Origin: Orientallactaga sibirica
Lineage: Eukaryota; Chordata; Mammalia; Rodentia; Dipodidae
Assembly: GCA_036365145.1 (NCBI GenBank)
Contig: JAEOAD010000026.1
Span: 1,488,001 to 1,552,000 of the forward strand
DNA: 64,000 nt
Direction: 5' to 3'
Numbering within the stretch: the stretch's first letter is position 1; every line of letters starts with the position of its first letter. The translations under genes were made by a program, and so were the position numbers. The notes under the pieces were generated by a model, which was not told the origin of the DNA, searched no databases, and worked only from the letters and a program-made list of their open reading frames with translations. Shown piece after piece: positions 21,304 to 31,735 of this stretch.

Positions 21304-21977
21304 CCTTTTGTTTTTTTCTCCTCTTGTCTTCCACTCTCCTTTTCCCCACAAAGCAACCTTTTAAAATTCAGCAACTTTAGATTTCTTGAGATTGCCTGTG
21401 ATTATCCCAGGTGTTCATGTAGGGGTTTCCTTGACATTTTCAGTGAGACAGTGATTCTCATCATGCCATCGTAAAAGTGCCTTGGGCAGTCTGAATAGCA
21501 ATGGCGAGCTTAGAACCATAGTGAATGGAGAGCAATTAGACTGGGTGTGGCGAAGGTGAGATTTGTTTCTGAAGTTCTGTTTGAAGCTTGAGCTTGTAGG
21601 ATGTGTGTCTGCAGCCTGTTTGACAGGTGACTTTGTAGCAGAGGTCCTGCCCTTCACCTGACTGGACACAACACATCTTAGCACATGAGTCAGTTGGTCC
21701 TGTCAGGTCACAAAGGTTGAAAATTCCTATCAGGGCTGGGTTTTCTTAATGCAAAGGTCGTACCAAATACTCATATGCGTATTTAAATCACATAGCTACC
21801 TGGTACAAGCGGTTACATGAGCCGCTCACCTTAGTAGAGGAATGGGGACAGTGTCTAGAGGTTGGCTAGATTCTTCTTGTGGGATTTGTGGCCTTGGGCA
21901 AGTCAGCTTCCTGTGTGGATCTTCACTTGCATTCTTAAAGTTGGGCATGCAGAAAGGATCCTCAGATGCCAATTTTA

Positions 21978-22130
21978 TTTTATTTTTTGTTTTTTGAGGT
22001 AGGGTCTCATTCTAGCCCAGGCTGACCTGGAATCCACTATGTAGTCTCAGGGTGGCCTTGAGCTCACAGCGATCCTCCTACCTCTGCCTCCCGAGTGCTG
22101 GGGTAAAAGGCGTGCGCCACCATGCCTGGC
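21978..22130 (-). mobile_element. B1 SINE with target-site duplication
   Basis: Flanked by TCAGATGCCAATTTTA at 21962-21977 and 22131-22146. Confidence 0.92.
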
Positions 22131-22305
22131 TCAGATGCCAATTTTAACACTAAAGGGTCCTTGTTCTGGGTTTTCTTATGAATCCCACTACAATGTTTGT
22201 AGTTCCTTCTCAAAGTCACTGGGAGGGACAGGCTGTGTTATAAAGTAAGTGGGAATAAATCTTGAATCACCCCAAATGGAGTGTTGAGTGGGCAGAAAAC
22301 AAAAC

Positions 22306-22465
22306 AAACCCGGCGTGGTGGTGTACACTTTTAATCTAGCTGGGGAGGGAGAGGTAGGAGAATCACAGTGAATTCAAGTACTTCCAGGCCAACCTGAGAC
22401 TAATGTAGTGAATTCCAGGTTAGCCTGGCCTAGAGTGAGACCCTACCTAAACAAAACAAAACATA
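22306..22465 (+). mobile_element. B1 SINE
   Basis: Contains a small internal insertion (AAGTACTTCCAGGCCAACC). Confidence 0.8.
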
Positions 22466-22466
22466 A

Positions 22467-22636
22467 TGGGCTGGAGAGATGGCTTAGTGATTAAGGTGCT
22501 TATCTGCAAACCCAGGTTTGATTCCCCAGGACCCACATATGCCAGATGTACAAGGTGGCGCATGCATCTGGAGATAGTTTGTGATGGCTAGAGGCCTTGG
22601 TGTGTCCATTCTCTTTCTCTCTCAAATAAATAACTA
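22467..22636 (+). mobile_element. DIP-like SINE
   Basis: Head shortened; followed at once by an inverted B1. Confidence 0.82.
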
Positions 22637-22756
22637 TTTTTGGTTTTTCCAGGTAGGGTGGGTAGCACAGGCTGATCTGGAATTCACTATGTAGTCTCAG
22701 GGTACCTGTCCTCCCAGGTGCTGGGATTAAAGGCATGCGCCACCATACTGGCCAAA
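22637..22756 (-). mobile_element. B1 SINE, internally deleted
   Basis: About 30 bases missing around the CTCGAACTCA segment. Confidence 0.78.
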
Positions 22757-22839
22757 TAAAATATTCTAATAAAAAGGAAAACATGGTGTGGGAGTTTTTA
22801 TGACACTAAATATACTCAAAGCACTGTCATTTCTTATTT

Positions 22840-23008
22840 TTTAAAATTTTATTTATTATTTATTTGAGAGAGAAAGAGGCAGATGGAGAATGGGTGTACC
22901 TGGATCTCCAGCTACTACAGATGAAGTTGACACATGCCCCACCTTGTTCATCTGGCTTACATGGGTACTGGGGAATTGAACCCGGGTACTTGGGCTTCAC
23001 AGCCCAGT
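22840..23008 (-). mobile_element. DIP-like SINE, head truncated
   Basis: Ends within the tRNA-like part (GGGCTTCACAG). Confidence 0.78.
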
Positions 23009-23061
23009 ACTGTCATTTCTTAAAGGCACCTTCCTAGTTTCTAGATGTTAAAATTAAGTGT

Positions 23062-23186
23062 CTAATCGGGCGTGGTATTGTGAAACTGTAGTTCCAGCTA
23101 CTTGGGAGGCTGAGGCTGGAGGATTTCTCGAGTCTGGGAATTTGAGCCCAGTCTGAGCAAAATATCTAGACCCTATTAAAAAAAAA
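23062..23186 (+). mobile_element. Ancient 7SL-type monomer
   Basis: GGGCGTGGTATTGTGAAACTG and CTACTTGGGAGGCTGAGG are closer to a proto-B1/FLAM-like monomer than to the local B1. Confidence 0.5.
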
Positions 23187-23189
23187 TAA

Positions 23190-23372
23190 AGGGATGGAGA
23201 GATGGCTTTGCAGTTAAGGCACTTGCCTGCAAAGCCAAAGGACCCAGGTTTGAGTCCCCAGGACACATGTAAGGTGGCACACATGTCTGGAGTTCATCTG
23301 TAGCGGCTGGAGGCCCTGGCACATCTATTCTGTCTCACAAACAAACAAACAAACAAACATTTTAAAATAATG
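23190..23372 (+). mobile_element. DIP-like SINE
   Basis: Tail is (CAAA)n. Confidence 0.84.
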
Positions 23373-23376
23373 AAGT

Positions 23377-23637
23377 AGGGCTGGAGAGATGGCTTAGCAG
23401 TTAAGGTGCCTGCCTGCCAAGCCTAAGAACCCGGTTCCAATCTCCAGGTCCCACATTTAGCCAGATGCAAAGTGATGCAGGGGCGCAATGCTGCACTTGT
23501 CCACAAGGGGGCGCACACATATCTGGATTTCGTTCTCAGCAGCTGAGAGATTGCTGGAGCGCCCATCTCTGTCTCCCTCTCCTTCTCTCTCTGTCTCTCT
23601 CTGTGTCTCTCTCCAAAAATAAAATAAAATAAAATAA
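23377..23637 (+). mobile_element. DIP-like SINE, long subfamily
   Basis: Carries CCACAAGGGGGCGC at 23501-23514, one mismatch from the CTCF core. Confidence 0.87.
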
Positions 23638-23640
23638 TGA

Positions 23641-23862
23641 AGTAGGGTTGGAGAGATGACTTGGCAGCTAAGGCTCTTGCCTGCGAAGCCTAGGAGCCCA
23701 TGCTCTACTCTCCAGATCCCACGTTAGCCAGGTGCACAAAGGTGAGGCAAGGGCAAAGTCGCACATGCCTACTAGGTGGCGCAAGCATCTGGATTTTGAT
23801 TGCGGTGGCTGAGGCCCTGGTGTGCCAGTTCTCTTTCTCTCTTGCTCTCTAAAATAAAAAAA
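23641..23862 (+). mobile_element. DIP-like SINE, long subfamily
   Basis: Carries CTACTAGGTGGCGC at 23769-23782, also one mismatch from the CTCF core. Confidence 0.83.
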
Positions 23863-23894
23863 TGAAGTATTACTTATGATGCCAAGTGGTAGTT

Positions 23895-24053
23895 GTTTTT
23901 TTTTTTTTTTTTTTCAAGGCAGGGTCTTACTCTAGGCCAGGCCAGCCTGGAACTCCTACTGTAGTCCTAGGCTGACCTTGAATTCACAGCAATCCTCTTA
24001 TCGCTGCCTTCTGACTTCTGGGACAAATGACATGTGCCACCATGCCTGACCCA
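23895..24053 (-). mobile_element. B1 SINE, diverged
   Basis: Full length. The flank CCAAATGCCAGTT near 24050 resembles GCCAAGTGGTAGTT at 23881, a possible decayed target duplication. Confidence 0.75.
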
Positions 24054-24061
24054 AATGCCAG

Positions 24062-24190
24062 TTTTTTTTCCCCCAAGGTAGGGTCTTGCAGGCTGAGGTG
24101 GCATTCACTATGTCATCTCAGGCATGGCGATCCTCCTACCAATGCCTCCTAAGTGCTGGGATTAAAGGTGTGTGCCACCATGCCTGGTGC
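24062..24190 (-). mobile_element. B1 SINE, internally deleted
   Basis: Missing most of the CTAGCCCAGGCTGACC segment. Confidence 0.75.
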
Positions 24191-24211
24191 CAAATGCTAG
24201 TTAAAAAAAAT

Positions 24212-24536
24212 TGTGTGTGTATATGTGTGTGTATGGATGGATGGTACAGGGTTCTGAGTGCCATGGCACATGTGTGGAGGTGAGGACAACTTCAAGGTGT
24301 CTGCTCCACCTCCTTTGGGACCGGGTATTTTGCTGCTGCAAACGAAGTGCCTCACTGCAAAGGAACATGCGGCTGGCTGACTCATGAGTCTGCCTGCTCC
24401 GCTTCCCAGGGCTCTGAGTGCGTTGGGGTCACAGGTGCATGTGCCCCTTTGCATCCAGCTAATTTACATGGGTGCCAGGCCAGCAGTCTTTGCAAGCAAG
24501 TGCCTTGAACTGCTGAGCCATCTCCCCAGCCCCCAA
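24212..24536 (-). mobile_element. B4-type SINE
   Basis: Long inverted copy: TG-rich tail, GTGTGGAGGTGAGGACAACTT core, and head GCTGAGCCATCTCCCCAGCCCC. Confidence 0.75.
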
Positions 24537-24644
24537 ATGATAGTTTATGATAAATGGTAAATACATGATAGGTTATCTTAGGATTTTTACAATTAAAGAG
24601 AGCCTTGTTTTGCTGGTGCTTGTTTGGGAGCTTAAGAAAAAATT

Positions 24645-24818
24645 TCAGCCGGGCATGGTGGTGCACGCCTTTAATCCCAGCACTGGGGAGGCAGAGGTAG
24701 GAGGATCACCGTGAGTTCGAGGCCACCCTGAGACTACATAGTGAATTCCAGGTCAGCGTGAGCTAGAGTGAGACCCTACCTTGAAAAACAAAAAAGAAAG
24801 AAAAAAAGAAAGAAAAAG
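24645..24818 (+). mobile_element. B1 SINE
   Basis: Full length; tail AAAGAAAG-rich. Confidence 0.88.
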
Positions 24819-24867
24819 TTTCTATGCTGTTGTTTCTAAGAAGATTCGCACATACACATAAATATAT

Positions 24868-25005
24868 GTTTGCAGACAGGGCCTCATGTAGCTGGCCTCT
24901 AATTTACTGTGTCGCTGATGATGACTTGCGTTTATGCTCCTCCTGCCCTACCTCCACCTGCCAGGATTACAAGGGTGTGCCACCATGCCTGGTTTTATAT
25001 TCTCT
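24868..25005 (-). mobile_element. Old B1-type monomer
   Basis: Proto-B1-like (ACAGGGCCTCATGTAGCTGG to GATTACAAGGGTGTGCCACC). Confidence 0.5.
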
Positions 25006-25044
25006 CTACCATCTGAACTACATCCCCAGTCCTAAACTTTTTTT

Positions 25045-25221
25045 AAAAAAAATATTTATTTGCATCTGTGTGTGTGTATGGACACCTCAGGGTCTCTTGT
25101 TACTGTGAACAAATGCCCATCCATGGCTTTGCAATGGTGGCTGGGAAACTGAACTTGGGCTGGCAGGCTTAGCAGGCAAGTGCCTTAACTGCTAAGGTAA
25201 AGAACCATCCCTCCAGCCCTT
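25045..25221 (-). mobile_element. tRNA-type SINE (B4/DIP relative)
   Basis: GTGTGTGTATGGACACC tail and CTTAACTGCTAAG..CCATCCCTCCAGCCC head. Confidence 0.55.
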
Positions 25222-25502
25222 CCATAAGCTGTTTTTGTAAGAATAAATATGAATTTACTTTGTGCTAATTTATTTTAGTTCACAGGCTGTGGAGAAAGCT
25301 ATTACGTTGTCACTAAACACACTCCTGTTCTACCATCATTCAATACAGCTATTTCTTACAGTATGGAAAATGTCAGGAGATTGATTTCTTTCAAATTTTC
25401 CCTCAAAATAATCCTAAGCAGGAAAATTCCTGATGATTGGAATGGCTAGTACTGAATACATTGGCCACATGGAAACAACTTCTATCAGTTTTGAAATCTT
25501 AC

Positions 25503-25503
25503 A

Positions 25504-25554
<51 letters not shown>
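25503..25554. repeat. (TATC)n microsatellite
   Basis: About 13 units. Confidence 0.96.
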
Positions 25555-25715
25555 TTTTTTCTCTTTGGTTTTTCGAGGTAGGGTCTCACTCTAGTCTAGG
25601 CTGACCTGGAATTCACTATGTCGTCTCAGGGTGACCTAGAACTCACAGTGATCCACGTACCTCTGCCTCCCGAGTGTTGAGATTAAAGGCATGCGCCACC
25701 ACGCTTGGCTGAGAT
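25555..25715 (-). mobile_element. B1 SINE
   Basis: Full length. The flank GAAATCTTA(CA)T before and GAGATCTTATAT after suggest a decayed target duplication. Confidence 0.86.
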
Positions 25716-25776
25716 CTTATATTTTGACCTCAGGCTTTTGATCTAAAACAATATGACAATCAAGAATTTAGTCTTT

Positions 25777-25862
25777 AGTGAATTCCAGGTCAACCTGTAC
25801 TAAAGTGAGACCCTACCTCGAAAAACCAAAACCAAAAATAAATAAATAAAACAACAACAAAA
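25777..25862 (+). mobile_element. B1 SINE 3' fragment
   Basis: TAGTGAATTCCAGGTCAACC to the A-rich tail. Confidence 0.75.
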
Positions 25863-25936
25863 AAAAGAATTTAATCTTGTTTTTGGAAAAAGAAAGAACT
25901 TAGTGTTAGGGTGTGGCTTAGTGGTATTTGCCTGGC

Positions 25937-25937
<1 letters not shown>

Positions 25938-25975
<38 letters not shown>

Positions 25976-25984
25976 GCACGCACA
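25938..25984. repeat. (CA)n / (CACG)n microsatellite
   Basis: About 17 CA units, then CACGCACG. Confidence 0.96.
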
Positions 25985-26221
25985 CTGAGGCCTAAAGATT
26001 TGGGGTGGGATGTGCTGAGGGAGCAGGTAGCTTTGATCCAAAGTGAATGTAATAGGTGATGTCTGTGTTTATGAAGCCTTAATATTCACAGTAGTTTGCT
26101 CTGCTCTTAGCGTCAATAACATAGTTACAGAACCCTACTGTCAAAAAAAAAAAAAAAAACCCAAAAACCTGCAGTGGATCAAAATATATTAAAGGGTATG
26201 TTTAGAAATACCATAAAATTA

Positions 26222-26363
26222 GCCGGGCGTGGTGGTGCACGCCTTTAATCCCAGCACTTGGGAGGCAGAGGTAAGAGAATCGCCTTGAGTTCTAGGCCAC
26301 CCTGAGACTCCACAGTGAATTCCAGGTCAGCCTGAGCTAGAGTGAGACTCTACCTCGGAAAAT

Positions 26364-26405
<42 letters not shown>
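26222..26405 (+). mobile_element. B1 SINE with target-site duplication
   Basis: Flanked by AGAAATACCATAAAATTA at 26204-26221 and 26406-26423, with an A tail of more than 35 bases. Probably a young insertion. Confidence 0.93.
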
Positions 26406-26408
<3 letters not shown>

Positions 26409-26435
26409 AATACCATAAAATTAATGTAATCTCAA

Positions 26436-26590
26436 GTTGGGTGTGGTAATATACACATCTATAATCCTAGCATTTGGCAGGTGGAGGCAGGGGGACCAAG
26501 AGTCAAGCCTTCTTTGCTGTGTAGCATTTTGAGGCCAGCCTAGGCTTCATGAGACCCTGTGTCATCATTCCCCACCTCCAAAAAAAAAGT
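26436..26590 (+). mobile_element. Old B1-type SINE
   Basis: Diverged (GTTGGGTGTGGTAATATACAC); a second 3' fragment follows to about 26660. Confidence 0.55.
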
Positions 26591-26689
26591 TATCACTAGC
26601 TGTATATTGAGTTTAAGGCCAACCTAGACTACATGAGTCCCGTCTCAAAATAGCTAATAAAAAAATAAATCTGTAATTCTTTCTTTAAA

Positions 26690-26918
26690 ATATTTTTATT
26701 TATTTATTTATTTTAGAGAGGAAGAGACAGAGTGAGGAAGAGGCAGAGAGAGAGAGAGAGAGAGAGAATGGACATGTCAGGGCCTCTAGCCACTGCAAAT
26801 GAACTCCAGACGCGTGCGTCCTCTTGTGCATCTGGCTTATGTCAGTCCTGGAGAATTGAACCTGGGTCCTTAGGCTTCACAGGCAACTGCCTTAACTGCT
26901 AAGCCATTTCTTCAGCCC
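26690..26918 (-). mobile_element. DIP-like SINE
   Basis: Full length, inverted. Confidence 0.88.
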
Positions 26919-27012
26919 TGTAATTCTTCATAATACTAATTTTTGTATTCTGAGGATGGACTGCTCTGAGCCACTTCCAAGTTCTCCATTTTCTTTCCTT
27001 TTCCTTTTTTTT

Positions 27013-27091
27013 TGGGGGCAGTCCTGAGGATTGAACCTAGAACTGCATACATACCTGGCAAGTGTTGTACCGTGAGCTATGCCCTCAGCCC
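27013..27091 (-). mobile_element. ID-type SINE
   Basis: Inverted GAGGATTGAACCTAG..GAGCTATGCCCTCAGCCC. Confidence 0.6.
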
Positions 27092-27105
27092 TGAGTTTCC
27101 CTCTT

Positions 27106-27211
27106 TTTTCCTCCCTCCCTTCCTTCCTTCCTTCCTTCCTTCCTTCCCTCCCTCCTTCCCTCCCTCCCTCCCTCCTTCCTTCTCCTCCCTCCTTCCTTCC
27201 TTCCTTTCTTT
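27106..27211. repeat. (CCTT)n / CCCT low-complexity tract
   Basis: Polypyrimidine on +, polypurine on -. Chance frames through it read Lys/Glu/Gly- or Ser/Phe/Pro-rich. Confidence 0.93.
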
Positions 27212-27312
27212 TCAAGGTAGGGTCTCACTCTAGCCCAGGCTGACTATGTAGTTTCATGGTGGCCGCGAACTCATGGCGATCCTCCTACCTCTGCCTCCCA
27301 TGTGCCCCAGCA
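27210..27312 (-). mobile_element. B1 SINE, truncated
   Basis: Deleted between GGCTGAC and TATGTAG, and lacking the 5' end in its own direction. Confidence 0.78.
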
Positions 27313-27321
27313 TTAAATAAG

Positions 27322-27530
27322 TTGGGGCTGGAGAGATGGCTTAGCGGTTAAGTGCTTGCCTGTAAAACCTGAAGACCCAGGTTTGATTCCCCAGTACCCA
27401 CATAAACCAGGTGTACAAGGTGGCACGTGTGTCTGGAGTTTGTTTGCAGTGGCCAGAATCCCTGGTGTGCCCATACTCTCTTTCTCTATCTCCTTCTTTC
27501 TCTAGTTCTCTCGCAAATAAATAAAACATT
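27322..27530 (+). mobile_element. DIP-like SINE
   Basis: Full length. Confidence 0.87.
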
Positions 27531-27544
27531 AAAAGATAGTTTGA

Positions 27545-27695
27545 GCCAGGCGTGGTGGTGCATGCCTTTAATCCCAGCACTCGGGAGGCAGAGGTAGGAG
27601 GATCACCATGAGTTCGAGGCCACCCTGAGATTACATAGTGAATTCCAGGTCAGCTTAGTCTACAGTGAGACCCTACCTTGAACCCCGCCCCCCAA
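27545..27695 (+). mobile_element. B1 SINE
   Basis: Full length; tail replaced by CCCCGCCCCCC. Confidence 0.87.
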
Positions 27696-27711
27696 ATTTT
27701 GATTTATTATT

Positions 27712-27926
27712 GTTATTTTTAAAAATTTATTTATTTGCAAGGAGGGAGGAAGGGAGGGAAGGAAAGAATGAGAATGGGTACATCAGGGTCTCTAGCCACT
27801 GCAGACAAACTTCAGATGCATGCACCATTCTGTGCATCTGGCTTTACGTGGGCACTGGGAATCAAACCTGGGTCATTAGGCTTTGCAGGCAAGCTCTTTA
27901 ACCGCTGAGCCATCCCTCCAACCCAT
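27712..27926 (-). mobile_element. DIP-like SINE
   Basis: Full length; CT-rich end is (GGAA)n-rich. Confidence 0.85.
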
Positions 27927-27938
27927 AGTGTTGTTATT

Positions 27939-28132
27939 TTTTTAAATATTTATTTATTTATTTTAGAGAGTGAAAGAGGCAGAGAGAGAGAGAATGGGCA
28001 CGCCAGGGCCTGCAGCCACTGCAAACAAACTCCAGACGCATGTGCCACAGCTTTCAGAGGTCCTAGGGATTCGAGCCTAGATCCCTAGGCTTAGCAGGCA
28101 AGCACCTTAACTGCTAAGCCATCTTTCCAGAG
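27939..28132 (-). mobile_element. DIP-like SINE, deleted
   Basis: Lacks the TTGTGCATCTGGCTTACG block. Confidence 0.82.
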
Positions 28133-28144
28133 CACTGTTGTTAT

Positions 28145-28492
28145 TTTTAAGACAGTCTCAAGTGTCTCAGGCTGGCCTTGAACTCATTGTGAGACTAAGG
28201 ATGATCTTGGACTTCTGGTCTGGCTGCCTCCACCCTTTCCAAGTGCTGGGATGACAGAAGTGTTCTGTCACATCAGTTTATGCTGAAGACTGGACCTAGC
28301 GTTTGTTCATGTTAGCTAAACACTACCAACCGGGCTATGTTCTTGGTTTGATAATCCCCCCAAAGGAATGCATCCATGGGAGAAGAATGAAGAAGACCCC
28401 TTAGTCATAATCATTTTTCCTATGCCAGGGGAGGAGCCCAGGGTCACATGCCAGGCAAGTGCTGCATGATCCTGAGCTACATCCCCAGCCTT
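28145..28492 (-). mobile_element. Old B1-ID composite SINE
   Basis: Proto-B1-like part at 28145-28265, then an ID-like end at 28420-28492 (GGCAAGTGCTGCATG..GAGCTACATCCCCAGCC). Order fits an inverted ID/B1 composite. Confidence 0.45.
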
Positions 28493-28529
28493 TGTGGAAG
28501 AGCTTTTCTCACATCTGTTGTAGTTTTTC

Positions 28530-28700
28530 TTTTGTTTTGTTTTTCCTCCCAAGGTAGGGTGTCCTCTAGCCCAGGCTGATCTGGAATTCACTGTAGTCAT
28601 TGGAATTCACATGATTTCAAGTTGGCCTTGAACTCACAGCAATCCTCCTACCTCTGCCTCCTGAGTGCTGGGATTAAAGGCGTGCGCCACCACGCCTGGC
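28530..28700 (-). mobile_element. B1 SINE
   Basis: Has a small internal duplication around CTGTAGTCATTGGAATTCAC. Confidence 0.83.
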
Positions 28701-28933
28701 CTGTTGTAGAGTTTTAAAAGTGCTTCACCTTGGTCCCTCTGTGTTCATAATGAGGCCTCCTTAGCTGGTATTCCGAGCATGGTACCACCGCCTCTGGCCT
28801 GTGCTCAAACTTCTCTCACCTGTTTAGGTTTCTCATTGAACTGTGAGCTGCTCATTTCTCCAGTGTCTTTGTCTCCCTCTGGTGGCACGTCGTCTTACTT
28901 CATCCAGTCATTGCCTTAAAAATTTAGCTATTT

Positions 28934-29130
28934 AGGGCTGGAGAGATGGCTTAGCGGTTAAACGCTTGCCTGTGAAGCCTAAGGACCCCGGTTCAAGGCT
29001 CAATTCTCCAGGACCCACATAAGCCAGATGCACAAGGGGGAGCACTCATCTGGAGTTTGTTTGCAGTGGCTGGAGGCCCTGGCGCTCCCATTCTCTCTCT
29101 CACTTTAACCTGCCTATTTCTGTATCTCTA
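28934..29130 (+). mobile_element. DIP-like SINE
   Basis: Full length, followed by an expanded tail. Confidence 0.88.
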
Positions 29131-29137
29131 TCTCAAA

Positions 29138-29188
<51 letters not shown>

Positions 29189-29192
29189 AACA
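29131..29192. repeat. (AAAT)n expanded SINE tail
   Basis: About 14 units grown from the DIP tail. Confidence 0.94.
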
Positions 29193-29221
29193 AATAAATT
29201 AAAAATATTTAGCTATTTATA

Positions 29222-29372
29222 TGCTAGGCGGGGTGGTGTACACCTTTAATCCCGCACTCAGGAGGCAGAGGTAGGAGGATCACCGTGAGCTCGAGGCCAG
29301 ATTGAGACTACATGGTGAATTCCAGGCCAGTCAGGGCTAGGGTGAAACCCTACCTCAAAAAAAAAATTCAAC
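29222..29372 (+). mobile_element. B1 SINE
   Basis: Full length. Confidence 0.85.
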
Positions 29373-29419
29373 TGTTTGCCTGGAAGGATTCTTTGGTTCT
29401 CTAGGCTCTAGTTGCTTCT

Positions 29420-29612
29420 TCTTTTCAAAAATTTATTTGCTTGTGTGTGTGTGTGTACACACAGCAGGGCCTCACCACTGCAAATGAACACCAGGCACTT
29501 CACTGCTTTTTGTGTCTGACGTCTGTGGGTGGCTTGGGAATTAAACTCCAGGCCGGAAGGCTTTGTAAGCAAGTGCCTCCAACTACTGAGCCATCTTCCC
29601 AACCCCAGCTCC
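29420..29612 (-). mobile_element. tRNA-type SINE (B4/DIP relative)
   Basis: GTGTGTGTACACAC tail, GGGAATTAAACTCCAGGCC, CTACTGAGCCATCTTCC head. Confidence 0.55.
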
Positions 29613-29663
29613 CCTCCCCCAGGATTATTAAAGGTGTGGGCCACCCTGCCAGCTAGCTGCTGC

Positions 29664-29820
29664 TGCTTTTTTTTTTCTTTTTTCCGAGGTAGGGTCTCAC
29701 TCTAGCCCAGGCTGACCTGGAATTCACTGTGTAGTCTCCAGATGGCCTTGAACTCATGTGATCCTTCTACCTCTGCCCCCCATGTGCAGGGATTAAAGGT
29801 GTACACCACTGCGCCCGACT
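29664..29820 (-). mobile_element. B1 SINE
   Basis: Full length, diverged end (CACTGCGCCCGACT). Confidence 0.84.
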
Positions 29821-29837
29821 AACCCTAGCTTTTTAAA

Positions 29838-30052
29838 AAAATATTTTTATTTTTATTTATTTATTTGAGAGCAAGAGAGAGAAAGAGAAAGAGAATGGGC
29901 ACACCAGGGCATTTAGCCACTGCAAACAAACTCCAGATGCATGCGCCCCCTTGTGCATCTGGCTTACGTGGGTCCCGGGGAATCGAGCTTCTAACCGGGG
30001 TTCTTAGGTTTCACAGGCACACGCTTACCTGCTAAGCCATCTCTCCAGCCCC
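29838..30052 (-). mobile_element. DIP-like SINE, first of a same-site pair
   Basis: Bounded by AACCCTAGCTTTTTAAA at 29821-29837 and 30053-30069. Confidence 0.9.
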
Positions 30053-30069
30053 AACCCTAGCTTTTTAAA

Positions 30070-30271
30070 ATTTTTTATAAGATTTTATTTTTCATTTACT
30101 AGAGACAGAGAGAGAGAGAATGGGTGCACCAGGGCCTCTAGCCACTGCAAACAAACTCCAGATGCATGTACCACCATGTGCATCTGGCTTACGTGGGACC
30201 TGGAGATTCGAACTGGGTCCTTAGGCTTCACAGGCATGCACCTTAACCGCTAAGCCATCTCTCCAGCCCCC
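30070..30271 (-). mobile_element. DIP-like SINE, second of a same-site pair
   Basis: Bounded by the same 17-mer at 30053-30069 and 30272-30288. Lacks the extra GCTT segment present in the first, so it is not a simple duplicate. Confidence 0.9.
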
Positions 30272-30694
30272 AACCCTAGCTTTTTAAACCGTGTTTTGTG
30301 TCCCCTAACTGAATGTGGGGATTATGAAAAATTGGGCATCAATAAAAGACTTCTAAATACACAAAAACAAAAAATTAATTCAAAATCAAACACAGTGAAT
30401 CTGAGATGTTTCTGGCAGCACTTGCCTGTATTACGAGGTGCCACTCTAGCACAGCCTCCGGTGTGAGCACGGTGTGCGTGCCTTCATGTTGCGAGCACAG
30501 CCAGTGCTGCCTGAGGCATTTCCCTCAGATGCGTGACTGTCGCATGGGATGGGTTGCAGTTGTCCATGCAGCATCTTGTGTTTTATAGAATGTAATGGTT
30601 TAACTACAGAAAACACAGACTTTTCATATTTTCTTCCAATCTTTCCTCAGAGTGTATCAAGTTAGTATTGTTGGATTATGCTGATTTTAAAAAT

Positions 30695-30885
30695 TGCTGT
30701 TTGGAGGCTGGGAAGATGGCTCAGTAGTTAAAGGCACTTGCTTGCAAACCTGCCAGCCAGGTTTAGTTCCCTAGCCGCTCATGTAAATCAGATTCAAAAA
30801 GTGGCACAAACATCTGGTGTTCCTTTGAAGTGGCAAGAAGCCTTGCCATCCCTCCCCTCACATGTGCAAATAAGTTAAAATTAAA
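30695..30885 (+). mobile_element. DIP-like SINE, old
   Basis: Diverged copy (GGCTGGGAAGATGGCTCAGT). Confidence 0.72.
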
Positions 30886-30947
30886 AAATATTGCTGTTTG
30901 AATTGTTGACTTGAAACCGTTTTGCAAAAAAAAAATTGTTGAATGGG

Positions 30948-31136
30948 GGCTGGAGATGTAGCTCAGTTGGTGTGCTTGTGTAGAATGCACGAGCATTTTA
31001 TAGACCCTATCACATGCATGTAAGCTTAACACTTGGGAGTTGGAGGCAGGAATACAGAAGCTTAAGGTTATCCTTGGCTACAAAGTGAGTTTGAAGCCAG
31101 CTTGGGTTGCATGAGACCTTGTCTCAAAAAAAAAAA
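30948..31136 (+). mobile_element. ID-B1 composite SINE
   Basis: ID-like head (GGGCTGGAGATGTAGCTCAG) joined to a proto-B1 body (CTTGGGAGTTGGAGGCAGG) and A tail. Confidence 0.65.
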
Positions 31137-31288
31137 AGCCGGGCATGGTGGTGTGGACCTTTAATGCACTTGGGAAGCAGAGGTAGGAGAATTGCTATGA
31201 GTTCGAGGCCACCCTGAGACTTCATAGTGAATTCCAGGTCAGCCTGAACTAGAGTGAGACCCTACCTTGAAAACAAACAAACAAAAAA
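31137..31288 (+). mobile_element. B1 SINE
   Basis: Full length. Confidence 0.86.
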
Positions 31289-31432
31289 AAGCCGGGCATG
31301 CCTTTAGCCTTTAATACCAGCACTCAGGAGGCTGAGGTAGAAGGGTTGCTGTGAGTTCTAGGCCAGCGTGGGAATACAGAGTGAGCTCCAGGTCACCCTG
31401 GGTTAGAGAGAGACCTCGAATAAAAAAAAAAA
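31289..31432 (+). mobile_element. B1 SINE
   Basis: Inserted in the tail of the previous one; variant GCATGCCTTTAGCC start. Confidence 0.82.
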
Positions 31433-31436
31433 TAAT

Positions 31437-31640
31437 GGGGCCTGGAGAGATGGCTTAGCGGTTAAGCACTTGCTTGTGAAGCCTAAGGACCCCAGTTCGA
31501 AGCTCGATTCCTCAATACCCATGTAAGCCAGATGCACAAGGGGTCGCACGCATCTGGAGTTCGTCTGGAGGCCCTGGCACGTCCATTCTTTCTCTCTCTC
31601 TCTGCCTCTTTCTCTCTCTGTCACTCTCAAATAAATAATT
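31437..31640 (+). mobile_element. DIP-like SINE
   Basis: Full length. It splits a B1 whose 3' half resumes at 31638 (ATTGCTGTGAGCTTGAGG) and runs to 31735. Confidence 0.87.
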
Positions 31641-31735
31641 GCTGTGAGCTTGAGGCCACCCTAAGAGTACATAGTCAATTCCAGGTCAACGTGGGCTAGA
31701 GTGAGACCATACCTTAAAAAAAAAAAAAAAAAAAG

